Of a stretch of 64,000 nt of DNA, positions 10,143-23,104 are shown in pieces. The notes below the pieces were generated by a model, which was not told the DNA's origin, did not search any database, and saw only the letters and a list, made by a program, of their open reading frames with translations. Source of the stretch: Paulinella micropora (lineage: Eukaryota; Cercozoa; Imbricatea; Euglyphida); assembly GCA_009731375.1 (NCBI GenBank), contig BJOX01000044.1:320672-384671 (forward strand), in the 5' to 3' direction. Position numbers and translations under genes: made by a program. How positions within the stretch are numbered: the stretch's first letter is position 1; every line of letters begins with the position of its first letter.

Positions 10143-11240
10143 TCATGCGCGGCCATACTTGGATCTGCCAGGGCCTGTATCCGGCGATTTATCGGTAATG
10201 CCCTTCCAGAACGTCTCTACGTTTTTCCCGTCCCGATACACCGGGTAGAAGACTCGGGATTTAGGATCGTCAAGGTCTTGGTGTGATCGATAAAACTGTA
10301 GGATGGGCGGTTCGGCCGAGGTCGCTTTGTTCGCCCTGGTGGCGCGAACCTTCGGTTCCCATTCCTTGACCTTCATTAGGAAGAAGTCATTTAGGCAATC
10401 GTCGCCTACGTGGGCCGTCGGTGGACGGAGGATATATATCTTACCCACGTGCCAATTGATGGCCTTAACGTCTTCGCCTTTCTTCAGCTTGGACTCACCC
10501 GGTGGGCGCTGAGGGGCGATGTCCGCTTTTTCCTCCTGTTCGGTCTGCGGATAGATATCCGGCCGCGGAGCTATGACTGCCGGGGAGGATCCGTCATCTT
10601 GGTCGACGTCCATACCCTCTTGGCTGGGCGCTGATGCTGCGTTATTCTCCGCGGCCGGAATCGGCTGATCGGGATTATCCTTCGCCTCGGCCGTCTTGTC
10701 ACGGCGCTTAGGCGGGGCACGCAAGCTCACGTTCAGCTTTTGGATAGCATCCGCCATTGTCTCGTTTCGGTCGAGCATGGGGTTAAAGCGCATTAAGCGT
10801 CGGACATGGACCACTAGTGTCTTGCCTTTACCTATGCGGTAGGTCAGAGCCCCTACTTGTTCCAACACGGTGTAGGGTCCCTGCCACATAGGGAAGAGCT
10901 TCACACTGACCAAGTTGGGGATCTGCGGGACGTATAGGAATACTAGGTCCCCCGCATGATACTCTCCCGATTCGTACTTGACCTTGGATGGTGTGTTCTG
11001 GTTTTGGCGGCTGGCCTCTTCAGCCTCTCGGGCCTTGGCCACATAATGTCGAGCTTCCGCCATCACCCTTAGGCGACATGCGAAGAGCTCTTCGTGTTCT
11101 AGGAATCCGCCTTCCGGGCGGTGCGGGAGCACCATATCTTCCGGAATACGTAAATGGTGGCCGTACACGAGCAAGTTTGGGGAGGCGCCAGTGGTCTTCC
11201 CACCCAATGCCTTCGAGCCCGTGTTGTTCATGGAGAACAC
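10143..11240 (-). pseudogene. integrase C-terminal region with GPY/F-like module
   Basis: A 365-codon ORF. Residues ~100-160 include AGDLVFLYVP...MWQGPYTVLEQVG, a GPY/F module typical of Ty3/Gypsy integrases. After an acidic, Pro-rich linker a second globular segment appears (WHVGKIYILRPP...DDCLNDFFLMKVKEW...RVFYPVYRDG), which may be a chromatin-reader-like targeting domain. The name of that domain cannot be fixed by eye. The frame change relative to the core is at ~11235. Confidence 0.6.
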
Positions 11241-12210
11241 AAAGGACGGAAGTGCCTTATGCCAGATGTGTTGGTTATCACGGCAGTATTGTTGGAGGGC
11301 GGCTTGAGTGGCCTATGGACCCTCTCTATTTTGCCGTTGCTCTCTGGCGAGTATGCAGTGACATACTTCCATTTAAATCCCCACGCCGCAGACAGCTGTG
11401 CTGAGAGCTCATTGGTGAACTCCGAGCTCCTATCGATGTATACGTTCTTGGGTACTCCCGTGTACCGAAAGACGTGATCGATCAATGCCTCGCATGTCGA
11501 TGCTGCGTCCTTCTCCTTGACCGGAGCCGCGAACACGTAATTCGAAAAGCGGTCGATGGCGGTCAGGATGTACCGGTAGCTATGCTGTTCTGCTCGTGGT
11601 AGTGGGCCCACGAAGTCTATATGTAAGGTCTCAAAAAGGTCTTCTATAAGCTTGTATTCTCCGTACATGCCCCTCTGAGAGTTTGGGTGCGGAGATTTGA
11701 TTTGCTTGCAGTGTTCACACGTATCCACTGTTTCGGATATGGCATTTTGCATGCCATGCCACCAAAATTTCCGTGAAATGAACCACGACATTTTGTCCCT
11801 TCCTAGGTGGGAGTTTAAGGCGGAGCGATGGGTAGCGGTTAAGATCGCCTTTCGAAGCTGTGGAGGGACCCACAGTGTCCATTTGGACGGCGTCTTTTCC
11901 CACTTGCCTCCGGACCCCTTGTATCATAGGAGGTCATCGTGCCATGCCATGGTCTTCTTCTGGAGGTGGATCTCCCTTGTCTCGGGATGCTTTTGGGCAT
12001 CCATGGCGTGAGATATAAAGGGGCCCCATTCCTTCGAATCCCTGGCTAACTGACTAAAAACCGCAGGGCTGGCCAAGGTCATGTCCATATCATCCAGCTG
12101 TAGGGCGCTGGTGACCAGGCCGATGTGATCCTGGGTATGTTGCGTTTGGGTCGCGGCTGCGATCGTAGCAGACCTAGACGGGTGAACATTCTTCGGCACC
12201 CAGAATACCA
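11228..12210 (-). pseudogene. retroelement integrase (zinc finger and catalytic core)
   Basis: Two minus-strand frames. The N-terminal part (12210-11924) has VFWVPKNVHP followed by a polar linker. The second carries the HHCC-type finger: His pair in ATHRSALNSHLG just before it, and CEHC in the ORF. The core follows: HIDFVGPLP (first D), YIDRSSEF (second D) and SPESNGKIER (E). The second-D motif is unusual (IDRSSEF rather than SDRGSEF). Confidence 0.75.
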
Positions 12211-12461
12211 TTAAAAAAAAAAGAAGAGGGAAGGGAGATGATGAAAACGAAAAACTACCAGTCTTAAAAAAGTCTCCTTTAGCTAAAAACGTGAGTTCAA
12301 GAAACCAAAACAAAAAAAAAATGGAGCTACTGGTCCGATCATTTTACTTTTAACCGATTCTTCCTTTTTGTTCACGACTGATTCTTATTGGAAAAGAACG
12401 CGTTCATGGAGTGTTCATGTTCGTGGGACTGGCCCTCTATATCCCCTTCGCTAAGAATATC
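12205..12461. other. AT-rich stretch inside pol
   Basis: Between RNase H and integrase the sequence becomes markedly A/T-rich (poly-A runs at 12213 and 12311), unlike the rest of the element, and neither flanking reading frame is clearly coding through it. It may be a small insertion or a decayed linker. Confidence 0.4.
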
Positions 12462-14211
12462 TCACTGCGTATCAATCTCCTCAAGGAGATCCCGCCAGTC
12501 TTCCGCGTCGTGCTTAGCGCAGCATACGCGGCGGATAGACTCGAGGTTTTCCAGCAGCTGCTCTTGGGTATCCGTCTTATATCCCGGTTGCCAGCTGATG
12601 GCGCTGGTGGCTATATATGCCATACCCGTAGGCAGTGTGTCTTTGAACTCCGGCGTGTGTTCGCTGGCCAACCAGTCATCGTTGCCAGTCCACCCAACAA
12701 GGCATGCCGTTGGTGTGTGCATGGCGAACCGGTCCAGTCCGTCCCCGATGGAGCCTTTGACTCTCGGGCATTCGGGAAAGCTGTCCGGGACCGTATTTTC
12801 CTTGCTTTTGATGTACTCTATGGTGAAATCATACAAGGCTAATTCCGACTGCCATCTCGCTAGTCGGCCCGTATGTTCCTTGTCCATGAGCCATCTCAGG
12901 TTGGCATGGACTAGTATATTCGGTACGCCCCACAAGTACTCTCGCAGCCGACTGAACGCCCACACTATCGCTAACGCTTCGCGTTGCCGTGTGCAGTAGT
13001 TCACCTGTTCGGGTGTCAGCTTCTTGCTGACGAACATGATTGGCCGGAGTTGCTTGTGAGCGGAGTCGTATTGCTGTAATACCGCCCCGACTGCACATTT
13101 GGATGCGTCAGTAGCGAGTACAAAGCGTTTTTCGAAATCGGGTAGAATTAGGACTGACCCGCCCTCCGTAAGAGGGTCTCTTGTTGATGCTTCCTTAAAC
13201 TTGTTGTACGTCTCTTCGGCCGCGGGTGGCCACTCCCCATACGGGTCACCTTTAAGGCAGAAATCCCGCAGAGGTTTGACGAAGTCTTGGAAGTTGGGAA
13301 TAAATTCGGAATAGACTTGTGCCATACAGAGGAAAAAGTGTAGCGCTGTGCGTGTGTTAGGGCGCGGGAGGGAACGAATGGTGTCCCGCTTCTCCGGCTT
13401 TAGCACTATCTCGCCCCCCTGTACCCTGTATCCTAGATAGCCGATGTGATCGTTTGCGAACGAGCACTTCTCTAGGTTCAGCTTCAGGCCGAAGGCCTCC
13501 AAGCGGCGCAACACATCTGACACATGAGCCAGGTGTTCCGCCTCCGTATTGGAGTAAATGACAATGTCGTCGATATAACAGAAGCTGTATAGGTTTGTAT
13601 GGCCGTAGGTCTCTATGAATTGGGCGTCCCCATATTTCGGGTCCGATAGCCTGGTTCATACAGTCCTGAAACATTGCCGGGGCCGTCTTCAGTCCCATCG
13701 GGAGGACTGTCCATTGGTATAGTCTCCCCCCGACAGCGAAGGCAGTCAACGGACGGCTTTCCGCCTCGAGCGGTATATTCCAGAAACCGTTTTTTAGGTC
13801 AAGTTTGGTAAAGAATTTGGCCTGCCGAAGCTTGTTAAGACCATCTCGCATACGAGGAATAGGGGCCTCGACGCTCTTAATGATCTTGTTCAGCCTGATG
13901 TAGTTGATGCACAAGCGCTGTTTGCCACCCGGCTTTGGGGCCAGTCTGACCGGCGATCGAAATTCCGACCACGATGGCTCGATCAGTCGCTTGGCTAATA
14001 TGTCCTGCACCATTTCCTCGCAGATCTGTTCCTCTTTGTAACTGAGGCGTGATCCCTTGAGACGGGGCATAGTCTGTCCGACTTGTCGTTCTATCCTGGC
14101 GGCAGCATGGGTCACCCCGCCAGCGACAAGTGGGCCGAACAGCTTTTTGTTTTTCAGGCATTGGGCCTTGAGGTCCCGGACAAAGTCTGGCGACCCTCGT
14201 TGTCGCGCCAT
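12462..14211 (-). pseudogene. pol: reverse transcriptase and RNase H
   Basis: The RT palm motifs are clear: FFTKLDLKNGFWNIPL (motif A, catalytic D in LDLKNGF), LPMGLKTAPAMFQ (motif B region) and, after a frame change near 13650, YIDDIVIYS (motif C). Connection and RNase H follow: LATDASKCAVGAVLQQ (D), QREALAIVWA (E) and a later H/D region. Sequence patterns are those of Ty3/Gypsy RT. The frame change sits between motifs B and C, so the copy as written is not functional. Confidence 0.85.
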
Positions 14212-14322
14212 GACCTCGTCAATGATGTCCTCGACGGGTTTTTGGTCCCGTGGGTCATCCGGGTACTCAAGTATGGAGTCCGGGTCTTCAACCTCGTCCT
14301 TCGCGTCCCGGCCAGGGTATCG

Positions 14323-14480
14323 CGTGGAGGATTGAGTGTCCCAAGAGGCAACTCCTGTAGATCGGTGATCATTTCGGCATATTGTTTCGTCGCGGATTTA
14401 TGGTAGAAGCCGGTATTCGTGGAGGATTGAGTGTCCCAAGAGGCAACTCCTGTAGATCGGTGATCAATTCGGCATATTGG
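14323..14480 (+). repeat. 63-bp direct duplication at 95-bp offset inside pol
   Basis: The block beginning CGTGGAGGATTGAGTG at 14323 recurs at 14418 with one or two changes. The offset of 95 bp is not a multiple of three, which explains the frame break between the linker and RT ORFs. Confidence 0.9.
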
Positions 14481-15070
14481 AATGCCGCTTCCCGTAAATC
14501 ATCGACCTTGCGGGTCATGAGCTTGGTACGGTATGCTAACCCGTCCTTAACGGACCCCAAGCGAAAGGCCATAAGGGGTTTGGACTGTCGGCTAGGTATC
14601 GGAATAGGATCATCGATCACCCGATCCAAAACATCTCTCCACCACATCACAGTGGGATGAACTGGAAGGATAATCGTAATGTCTTCGCCCCGGTCTAGGC
14701 GGTCGGATAATATTTTGGGTACCGCCGTTAAGCTTTCCGGCTGTATCGGATCTGTGCCTTGATACAATTGCTTCAGCTTTAGCATGACGTTGTCATCCTC
14801 CGTCAGCCTTTTGGAAGCATGATATACTAAGCTTGTTTTGACCCGTACGTACTGGTGGACCCCCTTGTTCAGCTGACCCGGCTGGTCGAAGCCATGCCAT
14901 GAGTCTTCCTGACGCTTCAGGAGTAAGATCTGAGCTTCCCTCTTGGCTGCTAGTTCTACAAAATCCTCCCATGGGTCGGGGGGCTTGTAGTCCGGCTCTG
15001 GGATATACATTGGCGTATACCCATGCCGTACCCTGGGTAAGACGAGCTTGCTCGGCGAGGTGTCCATCAT
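14369..15070 (-). pseudogene. pol linker between protease and RT
   Basis: 234 codons (MMDTSPSKLVLPRVRHG...) of polar sequence, no recognised domain. The C-terminal end overlaps the 95-bp tandem duplication that breaks the frame before RT. Confidence 0.4.
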
Positions 15071-15179
15071 AGGGTAATGGAGGGGCCGGTGGTATCAGTG
15101 TGACCTGAGCCCTACCGCCATATGGATGCCGTCGTGAGAGGTCCGTTTCCGATTTTAGGATCGGGAATTCAGGCTCATG

Positions 15180-15940
15180 TCATCCACGTCCATATTTGAT
15201 GATGTCCTGTCCCAGCATAAGCTGCGCATCCATCATTTTGAGATCGGGTTTGCCCAAACGATAGTGCCTGGGAAGGCCGGGACGACCAAGACATGGATGG
15301 TGTAAGACATCCCGGACGGGAATTTGGCTGTCAACGGGACACGTCCTACGATCGCGCTCCGTTCGTCGTTGGCACCCCGGATATATCCGAGCGGGCCTGT
15401 CTTAGTAAAATCAAACAGACGTCCATATATGTCTATGAAACGTTTGCCCGCGAATGTGATTTGAGCCATGCTATCATTCCCGGTATCTAGGTAGCCATTG
15501 AGCTCTTTCCAGTATAATCTGGTGTAGCTCATGTCTCGTGCCTCCGCCGGTGGGAGGTCTACCGGTTCGGCTCGGGTTGCCAATGCCTGTCTTAACTCTG
15601 TCTCGGCGTACTGTCGCGCTTGTAATCGCTTCGTCACTCCGAGTCGGTCAGAGTCGTGCAATGGAGTGAGACCCATTTGGCGAATGACTGCCGGGGCGAT
15701 GGTTTTGTCACCCCGTGTGGCAGGTAGGACCATAGTGGTTGCCACTTGGAAAGGTGAAGGGGTGTACCCGACCGGCAGTGATGGGACAGCCTTGTCGTCG
15801 GAGCGTGGTATGCGTGGATGATTGATATCTGATCTAATAACCGTACCCCTGGTCAGACTGGTACGCCGATCTAATAGGGTCGGCCCTGAGTATATATCAT
15901 ATGAGCATGCCCCTGCATATACTTTATTTACCTTGTTCAC
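15180..15940 (-). pseudogene. retroviral-type aspartic protease
   Basis: The active-site motif LDTGNDSM (DTG) lies near 15480 on the minus strand. About 70 codons later a hydrophobic stretch SYTIHVLVVPAFPGTIVW corresponds to the second half of the fold. The matching LGQD motif (usual ILG.D) is found just after, but in another frame, because of an indel near 15245. The first ~120 residues are a linker. In the intact element this enzyme would cut Gag-Pol. Confidence 0.65.
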
Positions 15941-15990
15941 AAAAGGGGCGGGTTTTTCTACCTGCCGGACACTGATAGGCCTCGCGCGTC

Positions 15991-16311
15991 TTACGCGAAG
16001 GTCCGAGGGCTTATTGGGTGCCCCCCATCACATATACTCGATGTGATCGTGTCGGGATCTACAGCCGGCGTCGCCTTTGCGACGGTGTCTTTGGGTATGG
16101 GATTGGGTAAACCGACCTCTATGGTAAGGTCAGCGACCGTGTCCGGCTCGTTCGGTACACGCTCCCGACGGTTGTCGTCGCTACCCATCACTATATCCTT
16201 ATCCCTCGTCTCAACGCTATCCTCTATCGGTGAGGTCGTAGCCTCTATGGGACTATACAGAGTTTCGGTCGGCGATTGGGCCGGGACCGTGAAAAGAAGA
16301 GTCGGAGCCAC
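15991..16311 (-). pseudogene. pol N-terminal linker
   Basis: About 106 codons of acidic, Thr/Pro-rich sequence (TETLYSPIEATTSPIEDSVE) between the gag-like ORF and the protease. It has no domain, and probably is a spacer of the Pol polyprotein. Confidence 0.35.
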
Positions 16312-16536
16312 TATGGTAGGCTGCTCTGCGGCTGTCCCAAGGCGGGCGCCTTAGTTTGCCGGCCAGCACATGGCGTATCTGTCCCACTCAGGAGCAAGGA
16401 GAACGCTTCCGAGGGCGAGGCACCACGTGTCGTTGACTCGGGTGTGGACGCATTGGGCGGCCCACGGTTATTTGTTCTTGGGTTTCTTGTTTCCCGTCTT
16501 CGCCTTTTTTACGCCTGCATGGAGCATAGGGGCATC

Positions 16537-18084
16537 TTAGGTCCGAGAGGGTGTGTATGTGTATGTAAGGTACCGATCAGGTGTTCTTTCCCGGGCATAT
16601 AGCCTGCCCTGGCTTCGGTACCTTTCCACCCGAGCTTTGGCCTCGATTGAGTACTGGGCCAGCCAGGGCGGGTCTTGCCCGGGCGGCAAGAAGTACGTCG
16701 TCCCATCATGTTTGACGTCGGGAATTTGGATGCCTTCGGTGGGGTTGTCCTTAGGGTTGGGGACCCGTTTGCCATCCCTCTTAACCTTGGATCGCCCCAC
16801 GTACCAACGGTGAATGTACCATTTTATTGGCTCCACCCGTTCTTGACCCTGGCGTGGGTGTTGGTATTGACAGGAATTCGACCATTGGCACGGTGCGACC
16901 CACAGTCTTTGGTCTTCAAGTAGATTGAAGACGACGGAGTGCATCATGTAGTCACAACATTCCGCCCCTGGGCTCTTGTGCCATGGTCCCGCAAAAGTCT
17001 TGTTGAAAAGGCCAAACGGGCAATTGTATGGGCCCGGGATCAGTGGAAGGTGAGATAGCGGTTTGACCACGCCGTTGTCACCAAGTTTTCTCTTACCCGA
17101 CTTACCCTCGGATGTGGGCCCGCCCCGTGTAGGAGGGTACGGAACCGGGGGCGATGACAACGGTGGCGGAGATGCGAACCCAGAGGAAGGGTAATACTGG
17201 TAGGGCATGGGCGGTGGGGGAGGCAGATATGGGTGTGCCGTCCCGACAGCCGGAGGCATCGATTTGAACGTGCCTGTGGCTGGGGTTCCCGAGTTGGTCG
17301 CCCCCCCCCCCCCCCAATNNNNNNNNNNGTACGACGAGCTAGAGGAGCTCGAGGAGCTATAGGGGCCCCTGGACGAGCTAGACCATGATTGACGGCGGTT
17401 GGACCAGCTGCTGCCGGTCACGAAAGTCCACACATCAAACACTTGGCCCGGTTTGGCCTGGTGGTCCTTAAGCGTGCTACCCGTGATCGTCATTGCTCTA
17501 AGCAGGACATCGGCCCGCTTGGCTCTTTCGATCTTGTCAGAGGTAAAGACATCGGCAGCAAAGATACTGCTTGTCCAGTGGGATACTTCGCACATACGGT
17601 CTGTGCGAAACCGCATGATTTTGAAGTTCGTGTTATCCAAGTCCTGGGCCTTGGTTAGGACATTCCGGACGAACGTCTCGCCATCCGTCCGCCCTTGCTG
17701 CGGCTCGGCTTTCACTATCCGGCTCAGGACTGCCAACAACAACGAAGCGAAATCGGTTTTCACTAAGTTGGTTAACAGTTTCTGTGGGAGATCGATGATG
17801 GACGAGATTGCCACATCGTCTTCCCACATCTGCCTAGCGGCGTTCTGGACGAGGTCGACAGCAATATGGGGGAGCATGTAGCCCCAGTCTGCCGCGGATA
17901 TGAACTGGCGGAGCATGTAATGTGGAAGCTGGTCGAGTGTGAGTTTCCCCTGCCCCACACCAGCCTCGCCAGTCATCTGCCAAGTAGGCCAGTCCGTGGT
18001 GTGTAGCGTCTGAGATGGCCACCCACCCACAAGACTGTTCAGCAGTTGCTTCACATCGGCTACCGTAAGTGCGTGACTGGCCAC
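16537..18084 (-). pseudogene. gag: gag-like main ORF
   Basis: A minus-strand ORF of 515 codons interrupted by a 10-N run (17319-17328). The first ~230 residues are helical and may be a capsid-like domain. A Ser-rich stretch and a Pro/Tyr-rich stretch follow, then a Cys/His-containing segment (CPFGLF, ECCDYMMH, CQWSNSCQYQH) that might bind zinc or nucleic acid. A short basic tail KKAKTGNKKPKNK lies just beyond in another frame. The role as Gag rests on position ahead of protease and RT. Confidence 0.5.
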
Positions 18085-18106
18085 GATCCGATCCAGGGAT
18101 AAGCCA

Positions 18107-18891
18107 TTAGGAGCTTAAGGCCCTTTCGGTACGGGAGTCTCGCACTTTGCGTGTGTGCTGCAAAGTCAAAGTTGACATGGTCACGAACGGCTCGCAACGC
18201 CGCGACCACCCGTTTATGACTGGCGTCTTCAGTCTTTGTTTTAGGTGGGCGATGGCGTTCGAGGGGTGAATCCCTATTTTGGTTTTCATATTCCGTCGAC
18301 TTGATACACGACGAAAGGTGATTATCGAGCTACCCCCCGGTGTAGAGGCCGTTCGATCGTCCCCCACGGCATGCACGGCTATTTGGATTCGTAGGCAGTC
18401 GGAAATGGCTTGAAGGATGAGGTCTACCACAGTGAGGCCAATCACCTTGTCTTTTCCCCCCACCACCATGGTTGCCCTAGTCCAATGGTTGATGTCCCCA
18501 TACATATTATTATGAATATGAGGGGCTGCGAGAGGGAAATGGTATTGGTCATCAGGCTCAGTTGGAGATGCTGGCCATCCCGTGGGTCCCGTCATGTCCA
18601 AACTAGCCTGAGGGACAGGGATGCATGGGATCGTGGTTCGAGTCAAGATTAATGCGCCCCCAGCGTCTCTCCATGGGGATGGTGGGATGGGTGCTGCATT
18701 CTTGGCATCACGACCGAATATGTCGGCACGATTCGGCACGGGTGTGTGTTCGTGTCGTCAGCTTGACCTTGATTGTCCATAGCTGGTCTGTCAGCCTCTT
18801 GTGTGGGCGAGTCCCACATACCAGCCATTATGGATTCGTTCACTTGGGGTCGTTTCCTTTTGGGGATACGCCGTGCACGAACTGGTGGCAA
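18107..18891 (-). pseudogene. gag: gag-like N-terminal region
   Basis: The minus-strand reading begins at ATG 18891 (MPPVRARRIPKRKRP), shifts frame near 18740 and continues as MPNRADIFGRDAKN... to a stop at 18107. It is Pro- and Arg-rich and has no recognised domain. Its place immediately upstream of the main gag-like ORF, with only a ~20-bp break, suggests one original polyprotein. Confidence 0.5.
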
Positions 18892-21764
18892 AGTGTCAGT
18901 GTGGGGGACAAGGCGTCTTCTGGCAGACGTCTTGTTTGGAGTGTCAGCAGCTTATTTTTGTGCAAGACGTCAGCTGTTGGCCGTCTTGGTTTTTAAGCAG
19001 CGTGTGGCTTGGTCGGTAGGTGTTGGTTCGTTCGTTGTCTGTATAGAGACAGTTGTTGTTGTTATTATTGTTTTTTTTTCCGGTGTGTGTGTGTAAGCAA
19101 GTGATAGGATGCGTGTAGATAGGTTTGAGATTACTCACCCCCCCCCCCCCTTTGGTAGGGGAACCTCACGCCTTGCGAAACACTTGCCAGTTGTATTGGA
19201 ACTGGGGCACCCTATAATTACAAGCACGACTCCGTAACTGAGGGGTAGGGAGGAAACGATACTTCTGAAATAGTCAGAAGTGATGGCCCCTTTTCCCAAT
19301 AGGAAGGTGAAAAGGATTAGGGAGCTGGTTGCTCAAGCCTTGCTTATCGTTTGGAACCCTCGGTAGGGTGTCCAATCCCTGGTTGGGACTCCTTAGTTTC
19401 CCTTTTCAGCTGAGGAAGTTCTGTGTGTGTAGGGTAGAACGAACCTACCGAGTGCGAAGTAGGTAAGGACTCCTTGGTGAGCCACAATAGGAGCACTGCT
19501 TTGAAATCCTTTCCCTGACCCTAGGTGACCTGTTTGATATAGGTGGGTGAGGAGGGAGTGAAGTGTGGAGGTAGGAGAGTGATTTGTTGCTTGAAATTTT
19601 CGACGAAGTTGGAATCGCCAAAAATGAACAAATGAAACGTCTGGCTGACGTCACTCTATCTCCTTTTGTCTTGGCCTATATTCCCACTAACTAGCCTCCC
19701 TACCCCCTGCAAATTGGCTGCAACGGAGGGGCTGAGTATGAGCTAGTTTGCACAATCAGACTTTGGTGCACAGCACTCGTTTTCTGTTTTCTGTCTGTCT
19801 ATGTCTGCTCTCTACTCCCTTGTGCACTTTGGATGCTTGGAAGTGGGCACAAAATGACAGAACAAGTGAGTGTTGTTGTTGGAAGACAAAATGGATTGTC
19901 TGTGCAGTCTGTTTCGGATGATGGATAGAGGATATGACGTGGTTTGTAGGTGTGTGTGTGTGGGAGTTCGTTACTGTCGTATACGTTTGCTCCCCTTGCC
20001 ACCCAACCACCTACACTCTACCCTTCTCCGACTCCTATCTCTCTGTTGTGTCCTCACACTGTGTGTACGATTGGTTGTATTGTGCGGGAGGAGAAGATAG
20101 TGAGTGGGTGTGTATAGGGTGTCAGCGGAGATTGAGTCGTACGTGTCTGTTTGCCACACGTTCTAGCCTTGATCATTGGCAGAAAATGAGCAAATAGGAA
20201 CAGAACACACACGTCCTCTCCTCCCCGTATTCCTCTATCTATCTTGTGCAATGAATCCTTTCTCCTTATTTATACCTTGCAAAGAATAAGGGTAGCGAAG
20301 TGTCAAACTTGACGTAAAAGGAAAACAGGTATGCCGGGACTCCACTTTTGCCGGTTCGATGTCAAAAGAATATATTTATTGAGCCTATCCTTTTACTTAA
20401 CCAAATTCAACAACTTCACCAGTGACCCAATCTTCTTCACTTATATAATAAAGATCAAAGATGGTGGGAAAATGTGGGAGACTAGCGAAAAACCAAAAAA
20501 AAACAAACAAGGCAAACACCAGAGATTTCCCGTTATCCGGTCTAACAATAATATATTCTGACCTAAAAAGGGTAACGGACCTTTTTAGTAATATTATCAT
20601 TATCCGGTTAAGAGTGTTATTAATATGAACAATCTCTTATTGTGTCTGGACCGACATGGGGTATTAATAAAGTAGCACATATTTACCTATCTACGCCTAC
20701 ATAGTTACCGTGGGGGGGGGGGTGTTTAATAAGTATTCATAAACCTATAATATGCCGGCCCACCCGGTATATAATAGCAATACTTACCGTTCCTGTCTGT
20801 CTGTTATCCTTGGTCTGGAGGCTACGGAGTCCCTACTTTAGGTATTGATGGCATCAGTCTTCATATCGTTAGGACAGTTATCGATTATTAAATATTAATA
20901 TCATCTGATAGTCGTCATCATCATATTAATAGTACCACTAGTACTATGATATAACCGCATTCAGTTGCGCACACGAACTCATTTCTTCTGATAAGTTGGG
21001 TCGTAATGATGTAGGGGATGTTGCTTGAAATTAAAGTTGAAATCAAGCCACCTGCTCGATTTTCTTCGGCACAGCGGCACGCAGAGGTGCCTGACGAATG
21101 CCAAAACCGCTACACTAACATTTTTGTTAAAAAAAAAACCGAAAACAATTTAGACTTCAGTCTATGAAAAATCTTTTTTCAGGCTTCAGAAGTCTGTTTG
21201 TCACAGAGAAAAAAGAACGTCTTTGGATTGTTTGTGTGCTTGAAAAATAAACTATATCTAGTTGGTTTTCTACTTCATGTTTGTTTGGTGACATTGTTCA
21301 TTCATGTATGTCGTTTTTTTTGCATTTTGACGAGGTCGATTTTTTCTTGCACAACCCTAAGGAGCATTGAACATGGATCTAGTGGATGACATCGATATCC
21401 TGCTGCATGACGACCTTCAAACTGTCTAGACTGTATACGTAATTTCGAATTCCTCAATTCTTTTGAAACATTCGCATGTGCCTTTCTCTGTGTATGCACT
21501 CCTCCACAGAGTGGCAAGTTGGTGTGTGGCTTTCGGCTCATATGTGTATACCCCCAGATATACGCCACTTCCAGACAATCAAGGGTGCCCCGAGGTTTGT
21601 GGTAGAACCGGTAACCAATTTTTCGCGAATATAATACGTTGTTTGCGGATTGATTTTTTTCAAATCAAATTTTGACCGTTTCGATGTGCTCTGATGGGTC
21701 CATACTTTGTCGGAATTTGTGTTATGATGGGAACGTAACATATTTTATTTTCATTAGGTACATA
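18892..21764. other. no gene recognised
   Basis: About 2.9 kb of unique-looking sequence. A C-run at 19138-19150, a small G-run at 20713 and an 18-codon ORF (MDLVDDIDILLHDDLQTV, from 21373) are all I can note. No coding pattern, no RNA gene seen. Confidence 0.4.
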
Positions 21765-22975
21765 CATACATACATACATACATACATGCATACATGCATG
21801 CATGCATGCATACATGCGTACATACATACATACATACATGCATACATACATACATGCATACATGCATACATACATACATACATACATACATACATTATAC
21901 AATACATTATACAATACATACATACATGCATAGTATTACATACATACATACATGCATGCATGCATACATACATACATACATACATGTATGCATGTACGCA
22001 TGTATGCATGTATGTATGCATGTATGTATTGTGTATGTATGTATGTATGTATCGTGTATGCATCTATGTATGTATGTATGTATGTATGTATGTATGTATG
22101 TATGCATGCATGCTGTATATATGTATGTATATATATGTATGTATGTATATATGCATACATGCATGCATCCATGCATGCATCCATGCATCCATGCATCCAT
22201 GCATCCATACATACATACATGCGTGCATATATGCATGCATGCATACATACATGCATGCATACATGCATACATACATACATACATACATACATACATACAT
22301 ACATGCATGCATGCATGCATGCATGCATGCATACATACGTACATAGATGCATGCACGATGCATACAATATACATGCATACATACATGCATACATACATAC
22401 ATACATACATACAGACATACAGACATACAGACATAGACGCAGGTAGACAGGCAGACAGACAGGCAGAGACAGACAGGCAGACAGGCAGACAGACAGACAG
22501 ACAGACACATACATACATACATACATACATACAGACATACAGACATACAGACATACAGACATACAGACATAGAGGCAGGCAGGCAGACAGGCAGACAGAC
22601 AGACAGACAGACAGATAGGCAGATAGGCAGATAGGCAGACAGACAGACAGGCAGACAGACAGACAAAAAGACACACACACACACACATAACACACACACA
22701 TACACACACATATATATACAGACATACACACAGACATTTTGGCAGGCAGACAGGCAGACAGACAGGCAGACAGACAGGCAGACAGACAGGCAGACAGACA
22801 GGCAGACAGACAGGCAGACACACACACACACATACGTATACATACATACAGACAGACATACAGACATACAGACATACAGACAGACATACATGCATACATG
22901 GATACATACATACATACATACATCACATACATACATACATACATACATATACATACATACATATACATACATACA

Positions 22976-23006
<31 letters not shown>

Positions 23007-23015
23007 GTAAGTACA

Positions 23016-23046
<31 letters not shown>

Positions 23047-23104
23047 CATACATACATACATACATACATACATACATAGAGAGAGAGAGAGAGAGAGAGA
23101 GAGA
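21765..23104 (+). repeat. compound microsatellite (CATA)n, (ATGC)n, (ACAG)n, (GA)n
   Basis: About 1.3 kb. (TACA)n with TGCA variants to ~22420, then (ACAG)n/(GGCA)n to ~22890, (CATA)n again to ~23077, and finally (GA)n from 23078 to the left end of the viral insertion. Confidence 0.95.

Larger units (their letters stand above)
10143..18891 (-). mobile_element. Ty3/Gypsy-type retroelement, decayed
   Basis: On the minus strand, in order: gag-like ORFs, an Asp protease with DTG, reverse transcriptase (YIDD), RNase H, integrase with HHCC-type finger and DDE core, and a GPY/F-like C-terminal module. That order (PR-RT-RH-IN) is the Ty3/Gypsy order. Every module is separated by stops or frame changes, including one caused by a 95-bp tandem duplication. 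No LTRs, primer-binding site or polypurine tract could be identified by eye. Confidence 0.8.

Noticed and set aside
9292-19800. LTRs flanking the retroelement
   Set aside because: I compared the two flanks by eye and found no shared stretch beyond chance; a computed self-alignment would be decisive.
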